Positions 17,189-24,937 of a stretch of 49,562 nt of DNA are shown piece by piece. Below the pieces are notes generated by a model that saw nothing but the letters and a program-made list of their open reading frames with translations, searched no databases and was not told the origin of the DNA. Location: NCBI GenBank assembly GCA_015490755.1, contig WFXF01000032.1, forward strand, positions 1 to 49,562, given 5' to 3'. Both the position numbers and the translations under genes were made by a program. This stretch comes from Gammaproteobacteria bacterium. GTDB taxonomy: Bacteria; Pseudomonadota; Gammaproteobacteria; JAADGQ01. Position 1 is the first letter of the stretch. The number at the start of each line of letters is the position of its first letter.

Positions 17189-17844
17189 TGCAACCAAAAA
17201 TAGCGGATAGAGGCTTTACACTCATTGAAATGGCGATGGTATTGGTCATTATTGGTCTGTTATTGGGCAGTATATTGGGTCCGCTTTCTACTCAAATCGA
17301 TATCAAGCGTTATAAAGATACAGCAAAGTTATTGACAGAAATCAGTGATGCCTTGACAGGATTTGCAATTGTAAATCAACGGTTGCCCTGCCCTGACTCT
17401 ACGGGAGACGGGTTTGAAGATTCAGATTGTGCAATTGAAGGTGACCTTCCCTGGGCAACACTGGGTTTGGGGCAGTGGGATGCCTGGGGAAGACGTATAC
17501 GTTACCGTTCAGATGCTGCTTTTAATACTGCCGGCATCATTCCTGATCCACCTGTTACGATAAGCTCACTGAGTGTAACTGACCTTAATAGCGTCGCATT
17601 AACACCTGCAGGTGACCCTGTTGCAATTATTTTTTCCTGTGGGAAAAATGGATTTCCTGAAAATGAAAATGATGCTGACGGCATTCCAAATATAGACGGC
17701 GTATGCAGCAATCCCGGTGTTGGCACTTCGAACAGCATCTATGTACATGATGTTTATACAAAAAATTTATTTGACGACTCTCTGATATGGATCTCAAAAA
17801 ACAGCTTGATCAGTCGTATGGCTGCGGCTGGGAAATGGCCATAA
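17188..17844 (+). CDS. Type IV prepilin (minor pilin)
   Basis: A 218-residue prepilin. I start it at GTG 17188 because GGGAGG at 17173-17178 is 9 nt upstream; the TTG at 17182 is too close. The leader ends in RG before FTLIEMAMVLVIIGLLLG, the canonical prepilin peptidase site with Glu at +5. The globular domain has Cys pairs and an acidic loop (STGDGFEDSDCAIEGDLPW), like the loop of the previous protein, so the two may be paralogous partners. Overlaps the preceding stop by one base. Likely a minor pilin of the tip. Confidence 0.85.
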   Translation: MQPKIADRGFTLIEMAMVLVIIGLLLGSILGPLSTQIDIKRYKDTAKLLTEISDALTGFAIVNQRLPCPDSTGDGFEDSDCAIEGDLPWATLGLGQWDAWGRRIRYRSDAAFNTAGIIPDPPVTISSLSVTDLNSVALTPAGDPVAIIFSCGKNGFPENENDADGIPNIDGVCSNPGVGTSNSIYVHDVYTKNLFDDSLIWISKNSLISRMAAAGKWP

Positions 17845-17917
17845 CAGGAGTGTTTAATTTAATAGAAAACCGAGCCGATATATTACTGATACTTTTATTA
17901 ATCAAGGGAGTGTAACG

Positions 17918-18571
17918 ATGATATCAAGGCGAAAGGAGGCAGGTTTTACATTAGTTGAGATTGCCATTGTATTAGTTATTATTGGCTTGTTGCTCGGCGG
18001 TGTATTGAAAGGGCAGGAGATGATTGAAAATGCAAAGATTAAAAATTTGCGCTCTGATTTTGAAGGGGTGTCAGCGGCTTTTTATGCGTATCAAGATCGT
18101 TATAAAGTGATTCCTGGTGATGATAGTCGTGCGGCAACACGAGGCTGGACGGATGCAGCAGCAGGTAACGGCAATGGTGTTTTACCCAATAACAATGCCT
18201 TTTTTAATGGTGGAGCAGGAACAAATGAATCCTCACTTTTATGGCAACATTTACGTTATGCATCACTGATTTCAGGTGACCCGGCGAATCCAAACGGGCG
18301 AGTCAATCCAATGCATTCATTTAGTGGAAAAATAGGTGTGACGGGGTTGGATACAAATAGATATGGTGGCGGTATGAGTGGTTTGGCAACCTGCGCAAGC
18401 CTGGTGCCTGGTAAAGCAGCCTCTTCTATTGATGCTACGCTGGATGATGGAATGCCCAATAGGGGCTCGATTCGTGCAAACGCAGCCACTAATATCAATA
18501 CTGAAGCCGCCACAACTGCCGCAACGGGCTATGATGAATCTTTAACATATACTCTCTGTAAACGGATGTAA
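17918..18571 (+). CDS. Type IV prepilin, probable major (MshA-like) pilin
   Basis: A 217-residue prepilin with AAGGGAG 7 nt before the ATG, one of the best ribosome-binding sites in the locus. The leader ends in AG before FTLVEIAIVLVIIGLLLGG, with Glu at +5. The globular part contains VIPGDDSRA, a Gly/Asn-rich region (NGNGVLPNNN), and a C-terminal Cys pair (ATCAS near 165 and TLCKRM at the end) that could form the D-region disulfide. It is separated from the preceding gene by 73 nt and followed directly by a strong terminator. The strong RBS and last position suggest the most abundant pilin; this is an inference. Confidence 0.83.
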   Translation: MISRRKEAGFTLVEIAIVLVIIGLLLGGVLKGQEMIENAKIKNLRSDFEGVSAAFYAYQDRYKVIPGDDSRAATRGWTDAAAGNGNGVLPNNNAFFNGGAGTNESSLLWQHLRYASLISGDPANPNGRVNPMHSFSGKIGVTGLDTNRYGGGMSGLATCASLVPGKAASSIDATLDDGMPNRGSIRANAATNINTEAATTAATGYDESLTYTLCKRM

Positions 18572-18591
18572 CTTTAAAAGGTATATAAAAA

Positions 18592-18617
18592 ACTGCCCAC
18601 AATTGGGCGGTTTTTTT
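18592..18617. terminator. Bidirectional rho-independent terminator between pilin and cheR
   Basis: ACTGCCCA / TGGGCGGT hairpin with a short CAAT loop, flanked by A-rich sequence on the left and a seven-T run on the right, so it can stop transcription from both convergent units. Confidence 0.85.
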
Positions 18618-18631
18618 ATATCTGAAATTTT

Positions 18632-19459
18632 CTACCGGGTTTTATATATTATTCCACGGTCACTTCGAATCATTTCAAAACACTGTTTTAAATCCGGTGG
18701 CATACTTTCTGATGATCCAAGAATAAGGTAGCCGCCAGGGTTGAGAGCTTTAGCAAACTTCTTGATAATTTCAGCTTTGTTTTTCTGGGAAAAATAGATC
18801 AAAACATTACGGCAAAATATGATATCGAACTTACCGAGGCTAACTGGACTATCCAGCAAGTTAAACTCTTTAAAGGTGACACGCCTGGATATCTCATCAT
18901 TTAACTTCCATTCATTATTGATTTTTCGGAAAAACATTTTTTGTCGAGCAGCACTTAAACCGCGCGATATGGATAGTTGATCATAAGTAGCTTTTTTTGC
19001 TTCAGATAATATCGTGGGTGAGATATCAGTTGCAGTAATTTTGATATTATTGGAAAAACTTACCAGGTTATTTTTTAAATACTCCTCAATCGTCATGCTG
19101 ATGGTGTAGGGCTCTTGTCCTGAAGAGCAGGCCGCAGACCAAATTCTTAAAGAGCTGTTTTTTTTCAGTTCAGGGAGTATCGTGTTTTTCAGAGAGTCAA
19201 AAGGGTGCTGATCACGAAACCAGCTGGTTTCATTAGTCGTCATTGCATCAATAATCTGTTTTCTCAGCTGAACATTGTTTGAGTTTTTCAGACGGCGGGT
19301 CAACTCTGTAATGGATGAAATATCGTATTCATTCATTAAGCCTTTTAAACGATTGTTAATTAGATAATGACGATTACTTCCCAGTACAATACCGCACGCT
19401 TTTTCAAGAAACTTCTGAAAATCAACATACTCTTGTGAAGACATTCCATTGTCAGTCAT
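18632..19459 (-). CDS. cheR: CheR, chemotaxis protein methyltransferase
   Basis: A 275-residue protein. An N-terminal CheR helical domain (about 5-70) is followed by the SAM-dependent methyltransferase domain. Visible motifs are TTNETSWFRD at about 89-98, the SAM-binding AACSSGQEPYT at about 129-139, and FDIIFCRNVLIYF at about 215-228. It methylates glutamates of methyl-accepting chemotaxis receptors using S-adenosylmethionine. It lies 63 nt downstream of cheV in the same direction and was probably transcribed with it. No C-terminal TPR extension. Confidence 0.95.
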   Translation of the reverse strand: MTDNGMSSQEYVDFQKFLEKACGIVLGSNRHYLINNRLKGLMNEYDISSITELTRRLKNSNNVQLRKQIIDAMTTNETSWFRDQHPFDSLKNTILPELKKNSSLRIWSAACSSGQEPYTISMTIEEYLKNNLVSFSNNIKITATDISPTILSEAKKATYDQLSISRGLSAARQKMFFRKINNEWKLNDEISRRVTFKEFNLLDSPVSLGKFDIIFCRNVLIYFSQKNKAEIIKKFAKALNPGGYLILGSSESMPPDLKQCFEMIRSDRGIIYKTR

Positions 19460-19522
19460 AATATTAACTCATGTTTTGTTAGGGGTAATATTTTGCCATA
19501 AAGCGGAGAATTATCACCCCTT

Positions 19523-20482
19523 TCAGGCCAAGGCCTCTCTTCGTGTCAAATCAATAGCCTCACAGGCTTCAAGTACTGTTTTAGCCAGTTCATCAGGATT
19601 GTATTTAGCAATAAATTTATCTGCACCGACTTTTTCCACCATGGCTTTATTGAATACACCACTTAATGATGAGTGAAGAATGATGTATTCATTGGCAAGC
19701 CGAGCATCTTCACGTATTTTTGTCGTGAGTGTATACCCATCCATTTCAGGCATCTCTATATCAGACAACACAAGATCTACTTTTTTAAACATTTCAGGGT
19801 TATTGGTATGCCAATCGATGAGCATATCAAGTGCTTCACGTCCATTTTTTGCTAAAGTGCAGTTCATGCCAAGCTGCACTAAGGTACGTTTGACCTGATT
19901 CCTTGCAACACTGGAATCATCAACAACCAGTACATGAATTTCATCATTCTCATCGGCTCCTCTATCTTTTCCCCGTTCAAGGATCTCATCGGAAGGAGCC
20001 GTGTTTGTAGTAATAATTTCAGCCCTTACTTTTTCGACATCAATAATCTCTACCAGCTCTTTATCAATTTGAGTTACAGAGATGACGTAGCTGTTTTTAC
20101 CTGCTCCTGCAGGAGAGGGGAGTATTTCCTCCCAAGGTTTATTCACAATCCGGTCAACACTCCATACTATGAATCCGATTACGGCATGATTAAATTCACT
20201 GACGACAATAAATTTATCAGACAGGTCTTCAATAGGTGTTCTGCCTATTGCTTTTCCCAGATCAATGACTGGGATTGTATTGCCCCGGATCGTTGCAACA
20301 CCACGTATCATTGGATGAGTGTTTGGAACTTGAGTGAGCGCAGGACACTGAATGACTTCCTGAACTTTAAATACATTAATGCCATAACGCTGTTTTCCTT
20401 TAAGCCTGAAGAGTAGTAGCTCGATACGGTTATGTCCTACAAGCTTGGTTCGTTGATCAACACCGGCTAATAAGTCAGTCAT
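19523..20482 (-). CDS. cheV: CheV, CheW-REC hybrid chemotaxis adaptor
   Basis: A 319-residue cytoplasmic protein. The N-terminal CheW-like domain (about 15-155) includes GINVFKVQEVI and RGNTIPVIDLGKAIG. The C-terminal receiver (about 183-305) has the acidic pair DD188-189 and the likely phospho-acceptor Asp241 in LVLSDIEMPEMDGY. CheV couples receptors to CheA and may act as a phosphate sink during adaptation. It heads the cheV-cheR unit, behind a good sigma-28 promoter, and is divergent to flgA, matching the order cheR-cheV-flgA-flgM-flgN known in Vibrio and Pseudomonas. Confidence 0.95.
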   Translation of the reverse strand: MTDLLAGVDQRTKLVGHNRIELLLFRLKGKQRYGINVFKVQEVIQCPALTQVPNTHPMIRGVATIRGNTIPVIDLGKAIGRTPIEDLSDKFIVVSEFNHAVIGFIVWSVDRIVNKPWEEILPSPAGAGKNSYVISVTQIDKELVEIIDVEKVRAEIITTNTAPSDEILERGKDRGADENDEIHVLVVDDSSVARNQVKRTLVQLGMNCTLAKNGREALDMLIDWHTNNPEMFKKVDLVLSDIEMPEMDGYTLTTKIREDARLANEYIILHSSLSGVFNKAMVEKVGADKFIAKYNPDELAKTVLEACEAIDLTRREALA

Positions 20483-20539
20483 TTAATAATCCCTTATAAA
20501 CATTTTATTGCAATTGTCTGAATTCAAGTCATAGATGCA

Positions 20540-20566
20540 TTATCGGCATACTGGATATTGCCTTAA
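20540..20566 (-). promoter_or_regulatory. Sigma-28 (FliA) promoter of cheV-cheR
   Basis: On the minus strand the -10 box GCCGATAA (20540-20547) is a perfect FliA match. The -35 box TTAAGGCA (20559-20566) is a weaker match, at the standard 11-nt spacing. It lies 57 nt upstream of cheV. Confidence 0.65.
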
Positions 20567-20575
20567 ATGGTTACC

Positions 20576-20591
20576 TGGTTTTAAAATTGCA
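20576..20591 (+). promoter_or_regulatory. Sigma-54 promoter of flgA
   Basis: TGG (20576-20578) and TTGCA (20587-20591) give the GG-N10-GC spacing required by RpoN, with an A/T-rich spacer and tail. The -24/-12 elements end 54 nt before flgA, consistent with RpoN-dependent flagellar genes in polar-flagellated gammaproteobacteria. Confidence 0.5.
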
Positions 20592-20645
20592 TATTTTTTA
20601 AGGAGTGAGTTTTTACATAGATGAATTTATTGAGAGGTAAACAAA

Positions 20646-21356
20646 ATGAACAATATAAAAGCTGTCTTTCAATCCACCGTTTTTTTTGTACTTTTAATCT
20701 GTTCTGATGTTTATGCAGTTGAATTTCATTCGCATGATTTAATAAAACAGTCTGTGAATAACTTTTTGGAGCTTAATATTGCTAAAAATGAGTACCAACA
20801 ATATGAAATTAACGTAGGTTCTATAGATTCACGCTTGAGATTAACAAAGTGTGATAGCCCTTTAAATATTGATCGTCCTATGGGACAGAGGCAATTTGGG
20901 CGCGTTACTGTGAGTGTGAAGTGTAAAGGCAGCCAGCCTTGGTCACTTTATGTACCTGCAACAATTAAAATTTATGGAAAAGTATTGACAACAAATCGGT
21001 CACTACCCGCTGGCTCTATGATCACTATGGATGATGTGACTTTAGTTAAAAAGGATATCAGCCATTTGACACAGGGTTATTTTAAGAAGGCTGAAGAGGT
21101 AACAGGTAGTTTTGTAAAGCGCCCTTTGGTTAGTGGATCGGTTTTGACTCCTTCAAATATACGTCCTCCCAATATTGCTGAACGTGGTGAACGTGTCATT
21201 ATTTTGGCAAAAGGGGAGGGAGTGGTCGTTCGTATGCAAGGGCAGGTGATGAAAGATGCAGTTGCAGGTGATCGGGTACGGGTGAGGAATTTGTTATCAA
21301 ACCAGATCGTCGAAGGGCGTATCTACAAAAAAGGTGTGGTGGAAGTCGCAATGTAG
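20646..21356 (+). CDS. flgA: FlgA, flagellar P-ring chaperone
   Basis: A 236-residue periplasmic protein. It has a signal peptide (cleavage near VYAV-EF, residues 23-26), an N-terminal domain with Cys residues (TKCDSPL near 62-68; VKCKG near 98), and a C-terminal SAF domain (RSLPAGSMITMDDVTLVKKD near 118-140; final GDRVRVRNLLSNQIVEGRI). FlgA assists FlgI assembly into the P ring. The start is preceded by GAGAGG. It is followed by flgM and flgN, the standard order. Confidence 0.93.
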   Translation: MNNIKAVFQSTVFFVLLICSDVYAVEFHSHDLIKQSVNNFLELNIAKNEYQQYEINVGSIDSRLRLTKCDSPLNIDRPMGQRQFGRVTVSVKCKGSQPWSLYVPATIKIYGKVLTTNRSLPAGSMITMDDVTLVKKDISHLTQGYFKKAEEVTGSFVKRPLVSGSVLTPSNIRPPNIAERGERVIILAKGEGVVVRMQGQVMKDAVAGDRVRVRNLLSNQIVEGRIYKKGVVEVAM

Positions 21357-21425
21357 GTGCGAATATCTTAAGTTTCCTATGATCACGCCGTTACGTGGGA
21401 TAGGTAAGCAAGAGGTGATGAACCT

Positions 21426-21629
21426 ATGGGTATTCAGTTTTTTGGCAATCAATCAATACCAATTTTTAGTAAAAAAAAGGCTGTTAATGAAAACGGAGTT
21501 TTTGATCTGGGTCGTGTTAAACGTATTCAAAGATCTCAGACAGAAGGAGAGTATCTGGTCGATTTTTCACGTGTTTCAGAAAAATTGTTTTATTTTGAAA
21601 GACTATTAAACCATGCACTAATAAAGTGA
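21426..21629 (+). CDS. flgM: FlgM-like anti-sigma-28 factor, short form
   Basis: A 67-residue protein with GAGGTGA 7 nt before its ATG. The C-terminal half (about 30-55: RVKRIQ, then GEYLVDFSRVSEKLF) matches the conserved helix-turn pattern of FlgM that binds FliA. The N-terminal half is shorter than the 90-105 residues usual for the family and low in recognisable features. FlgM holds FliA inactive until the hook is finished and FlgM is exported. Position between flgA and flgN supports the call; the sequence alone would be weak. Confidence 0.75.
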   Translation: MGIQFFGNQSIPIFSKKKAVNENGVFDLGRVKRIQRSQTEGEYLVDFSRVSEKLFYFERLLNHALIK

Positions 21630-21630
21630 A

Positions 21631-22131
21631 ATGACTGATCAACCTTCAAATAAATATGCCTCTCTGGCTTTTGGCGGGCTGCTGATTAAACAGTTAAAGT
21701 TATCAACAAAATTGTTAACATGTTTAACTGAAGAGTACGATGCACTAAAAGCCCGATCACTTGATCAACTGCAAAAACTGGCGGGAGTTAAGCATGATTA
21801 TCTGGTGCAACTGGAGCAATTGACACAAAGCTCTTATGGCATCCTTGAAAAAAAATCATACCCGGTTAATCGAACCGGTGCTGAAGCGTTTGTTAAAGAG
21901 TGTGAAGCTCATGGTATGCAGGGTATGGAAAAGCAGTGGCAGAATTTAGGCGATGTTTTGAAGAGGTGTCAGAAGCAAAATCAAGTGAATGGCAACATTA
22001 TTCAAGTGAGTCGAAAAAATATCCACCATGCGCTTAATATTATCTATAACGAACCCACAGAGAGTTCTTCGTATGACCCCACCGGGAAGTGTGCACCCAA
22101 ACATATAAAACATACGATGGATGTCGTCTGA
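21631..22131 (+). CDS. flgN: FlgN-like flagellar hook-filament junction chaperone
   Basis: A 166-residue cytoplasmic, mostly helical protein (heptad-like Leu/Gln spacing from 15 to 75 and again near 95-125). FlgN binds the junction proteins FlgK and FlgL before export. The gene starts one base after the flgM stop and ends 17 nt from the convergent DUF58 gene. The family is poorly conserved, so the call depends on order, size and the N-terminal helix pattern. Confidence 0.8.
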   Translation: MTDQPSNKYASLAFGGLLIKQLKLSTKLLTCLTEEYDALKARSLDQLQKLAGVKHDYLVQLEQLTQSSYGILEKKSYPVNRTGAEAFVKECEAHGMQGMEKQWQNLGDVLKRCQKQNQVNGNIIQVSRKNIHHALNIIYNEPTESSSYDPTGKCAPKHIKHTMDVV

Positions 22132-22148
22132 AACTACCTGTCTATTAT

Positions 22149-23099
22149 TCAAAGCTGACGATGCAACGCATCAAAAATATTTTGATGCGTTGATAACTCA
22201 ATTAAACGCGCACTGTGTTTGCGGAAGATGCTATTAATACGCTCATATTTTTCTTGAAAAAAGGAGTGATATTTTTCTTGTATTTTTTTGCTACTGGTAT
22301 TAAATACGGATACATTTTGGCCATTACTGATACTGTAACGATCAGGCGGTGGCGGTGTAACTTCTAGCGGATCACGTATCAATACACCAACAATATCATT
22401 ATGCCGGGACAGATAGCTGAAGTGACGTTCGGCTTCTTCATTAAGGTGATAAAAGTCACTTGAAATAAAGATCAAGCTGCCAGGGTGAGTGATTTTTCTC
22501 AATCGATTGAGTGCTTGAGTTAAACCTTGTGTGACGGATGAGCCATCATTTGGAGTGGAATCTAATTTTTCCAATGTTTTCAGAAGGCGCAACACGCCAT
22601 GTTGACGGGCTTTTGGTGGCAATTCAATGTGCTGTTTATCCGAAAAAACAACGCCACCCACACGGTCTCCATGATCTGAGGCCGCCCATGCCAATAAGGC
22701 TGTGGCCTGTGCAGCAATCACTGATTTAAATGCGCCACGTGTTGCAAAGTGCATGGAAGCACTGAGATCTGTGACAAAAAAAACAGGGCGCTCACGTTCC
22801 TCTTTAAATATTTTGGTGTGCGGTTGGCCCGTGCGGGCAGTCACGCGCCAGTCCATGCTGCGGATATCATCTCCCGGTTGGTAAATACGTGTTTCATCAA
22901 AATCCATGCCTCGTCCTTTAAAAGAAGAAGCGTAGTTTCCAGATAATGCGCTGCGGACCTTTCGGCGAGTTCCAAATGATAATTGACGTGCTTGATGGTG
23001 TAACTTAATCAATGGGTTAAGTGATATTGTTACACTGTTTTCTATGGCTTTATCAATGTTATGTGGTTTGTCAGTTTTTTTGAACAGGGTATTTAACAT
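22149..23099 (-). CDS. DUF58 family protein with von Willebrand A-like fold
   Basis: A 316-residue protein. The hallmark DUF58 segment is visible near 60-95 (GRGMDFDETRIYQPGDDIRS ... DWRVTARTGQPHTKIF), followed by FFVTDLSASMHF, a MIDAS-like metal site of the vWA fold (about 107-118). DUF58 genes usually sit with MoxR ATPase and Bat-type vWA genes; here it is about 20 kb from the DUF4381-BatA-BatB-BatD cluster and has no MoxR neighbour in the window. It overlaps the phosphoesterase gene upstream by 7 nt. Role in envelope or stress physiology is inferred from the family. Confidence 0.85.
   Translation of the reverse strand: MLNTLFKKTDKPHNIDKAIENSVTISLNPLIKLHHQARQLSFGTRRKVRSALSGNYASSFKGRGMDFDETRIYQPGDDIRSMDWRVTARTGQPHTKIFKEERERPVFFVTDLSASMHFATRGAFKSVIAAQATALLAWAASDHGDRVGGVVFSDKQHIELPPKARQHGVLRLLKTLEKLDSTPNDGSSVTQGLTQALNRLRKITHPGSLIFISSDFYHLNEEAERHFSYLSRHNDIVGVLIRDPLEVTPPPPDRYSISNGQNVSVFNTSSKKIQEKYHSFFQEKYERINSIFRKHSARLIELSTHQNIFDALHRQL
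22164..22192. repeat. Perfect 13-bp inverted repeat inside the 3' end of the DUF58 gene
   Basis: CAACGCATCAAAA at 22164-22176 and its exact complement at 22180-22192, with a 3-nt ATA gap. It lies in the last codons of the minus-strand DUF58 gene, 33 nt beyond the convergent flgN stop. It may end or protect the flgAMN transcript; there is no T-run directly after it. Confidence 0.6.
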
Positions 23100-23569
23100 G
23101 ACAATAGTTCGACAATTTGAGCTTTTAAACCAGCAGATGTGACATCAATACGCCCCACTGAAATGGGCAGATCAAAGCGCCGAGGACCACAACTTCCAGG
23201 GTTGATGTATAGTACATCCTCTATGTATTCAATTAGAGGTTTATGCGTATGCCCACTGATCACAACATCAAAACCGGCGGCAGCGGGGTCAATATCAATC
23301 TCTCTGAGAATATGGATAGCATAAAAATAAAAATTTTCATGGCGGATCACATCAACTTCAGGGGCGTGTTGATGCGACCAGCTGCAATAATCTGTATTTC
23401 CACGCACGAACATCACGGGAGCCACTTCTGAAAATTGGTGAATGATATTTTTTCCGCCAATATCCCCAGCATGAATAATCAGATCAGCCCCTTGCATGGC
23501 CGCAATGGCTTCAGGTCTCACGAGGCCGTGTGTATCTGATATAACGCCGATGAATTTATTTTTTGACAT
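23093..23569 (-). CDS. YfcE/MJ0936-type metallophosphoesterase
   Basis: A 158-residue calcineurin-like phosphoesterase. Metal-binding motifs occur in order: SDTHG at 11-15, HAGDIGG near 33-39, RGNTD near 56-60 and SGHTHKP near 105-111. Short enzymes of this family hydrolyse simple phosphodiesters in vitro; the natural substrate is often unknown. It overlaps the downstream DUF58 gene by 7 nt, so the two are translated together, and it is divergent to the PLP enzyme with a 138-nt intergenic region. Confidence 0.88.
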   Translation of the reverse strand: MSKNKFIGVISDTHGLVRPEAIAAMQGADLIIHAGDIGGKNIIHQFSEVAPVMFVRGNTDYCSWSHQHAPEVDVIRHENFYFYAIHILREIDIDPAAAGFDVVISGHTHKPLIEYIEDVLYINPGSCGPRRFDLPISVGRIDVTSAGLKAQIVELLSC

Positions 23570-23707
23570 GAATCTATACTGTTTTTGATTGAAGTTTTGA
23601 TTTCAAGTGTAACAAAAAAAAACAGGAGAATAACCTCGAAAATTGCTTATTGAATTACGTTCTTTTACTCTGTTTTTGTCTATATATAAAGGGTGTTTTA
23701 AGTTTTC

Positions 23708-24937
23708 ATGAAATCTGAAGGTTTTACTACAAAAATTTTACACAATGATCGTCAAAGCACGATTGAGCATGGTTCATTGCACAAGCCGATCCACACTTCG
23801 GTTGCATTTGAATATGGTGATGCGCGAGCACTGGCGGATGTTTTTCAAGGAAAGGCGAGTGGTTATTCATATGGCCGTCAAAATAACCCGACCACTTCGG
23901 CGCTGGAAGAGAAAGTGAGCTTGATGGAAGGGGGAGTGGCCACAGTCTGTTTTGCAACAGGAATGTCGGCGATTACTTCGACCATGATCGCTTTATTGCG
24001 TACGGGGGATCACCTGATTTCAAGCTCTTTTTTGTTTGGTAATACCAATAGTCTGTTTAATACGTTAAAAACTTTGGGTATTGAAGTCACTTTTGTTGAT
24101 GCGACTGATGTTAACAATGTGGCGACAGCGGTTCAGCCTAATACCAAAGCAGTGTTTGTTGAAACGATTGCCAATCCTTGTACTCAGGTGAGTGATCTTG
24201 AAGGAATCGGTAATTATTGTGAAAACAATAATCTGCTTTATATCGTTGATAATACCGTCACATCACCTTATCTTTTTCAGCCTGCATCAGTAAAAGCAGG
24301 ATTAATTATTAATTCACTAACCAAATACATCGGTGGTCATGGTAATGCGTTGGGTGGAGCCGTCACCGAGACTGGTTGTTACGATTGGTCTCAATTTGAA
24401 AATATTTATGATAACTATAAAAAAGGCCCTGTTTCTAACTGGGGGCTTTTGCAAATAAAGAAAAAGGGACTCAGAGATACAGGAGGGACGATATCGCCTG
24501 AGTCGGCTCATCACTTGTCAATTGGTACGGAAACATTGGCCTTGCGCATGGAGCGCTCTTGTGAAAATGCTGCGACATTGGCCGGTTTTTTTGAATCGCA
24601 CCCAAAAGTTAAAAAAGTATTTCACCCGAGCATTAAAAGTCATCCTGAACATGAGCGTGCTCAGAAACTATTTAAACACTATGGTTCATTGATGAGTATC
24701 GAGCTGACTGATCAAGTGGACTGTTTTGATTTTCTGAATTCCCTGGAAGCCGTGGTAGCTTCGAGTAATTTAGGTGACAACCGGACGTTAGGCATTCCTG
24801 TGGCTCATACTATTTTTTATGAAATGGGGCCACAGCGTCGTGCTTCTATGGGAATTTCTGACAGCATGATTCGATTATCGATTGGTATCGAAGATCAAAA
24901 TGATTTGCTGGAAGACTTTGGTCAAGCGCTGTTATGA
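23708..24937 (+). CDS. Cys/Met metabolism PLP-dependent enzyme (O-acetylhomoserine sulfhydrylase/gamma-lyase type)
   Basis: A 409-residue fold-type I PLP enzyme. Lys206 in SLTKYIGGHGN is the probable Schiff-base lysine and Asp181 in YIVDNTVTSPYL the pyridine-nitrogen partner. YSYGRQNNPTTSALEEK near 54-70 and ETIANPCTQVSDLEGI near 152-167 are family signatures. Members transfer sulfur to acetyl-homoserine, form cystathionine, or cleave methionine-type substrates; which applies here is not decidable by eye. It overlaps the next SDR gene by ATGA. Confidence 0.88.
   Translation: MKSEGFTTKILHNDRQSTIEHGSLHKPIHTSVAFEYGDARALADVFQGKASGYSYGRQNNPTTSALEEKVSLMEGGVATVCFATGMSAITSTMIALLRTGDHLISSSFLFGNTNSLFNTLKTLGIEVTFVDATDVNNVATAVQPNTKAVFVETIANPCTQVSDLEGIGNYCENNNLLYIVDNTVTSPYLFQPASVKAGLIINSLTKYIGGHGNALGGAVTETGCYDWSQFENIYDNYKKGPVSNWGLLQIKKKGLRDTGGTISPESAHHLSIGTETLALRMERSCENAATLAGFFESHPKVKKVFHPSIKSHPEHERAQKLFKHYGSLMSIELTDQVDCFDFLNSLEAVVASSNLGDNRTLGIPVAHTIFYEMGPQRRASMGISDSMIRLSIGIEDQNDLLEDFGQALL

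Noticed and set aside
21334-21609. 91-codon plus-strand frame between flgA and flgN
   Set aside because: It overlaps flgM in another frame; flgM has the better RBS and a recognisable C-terminus.
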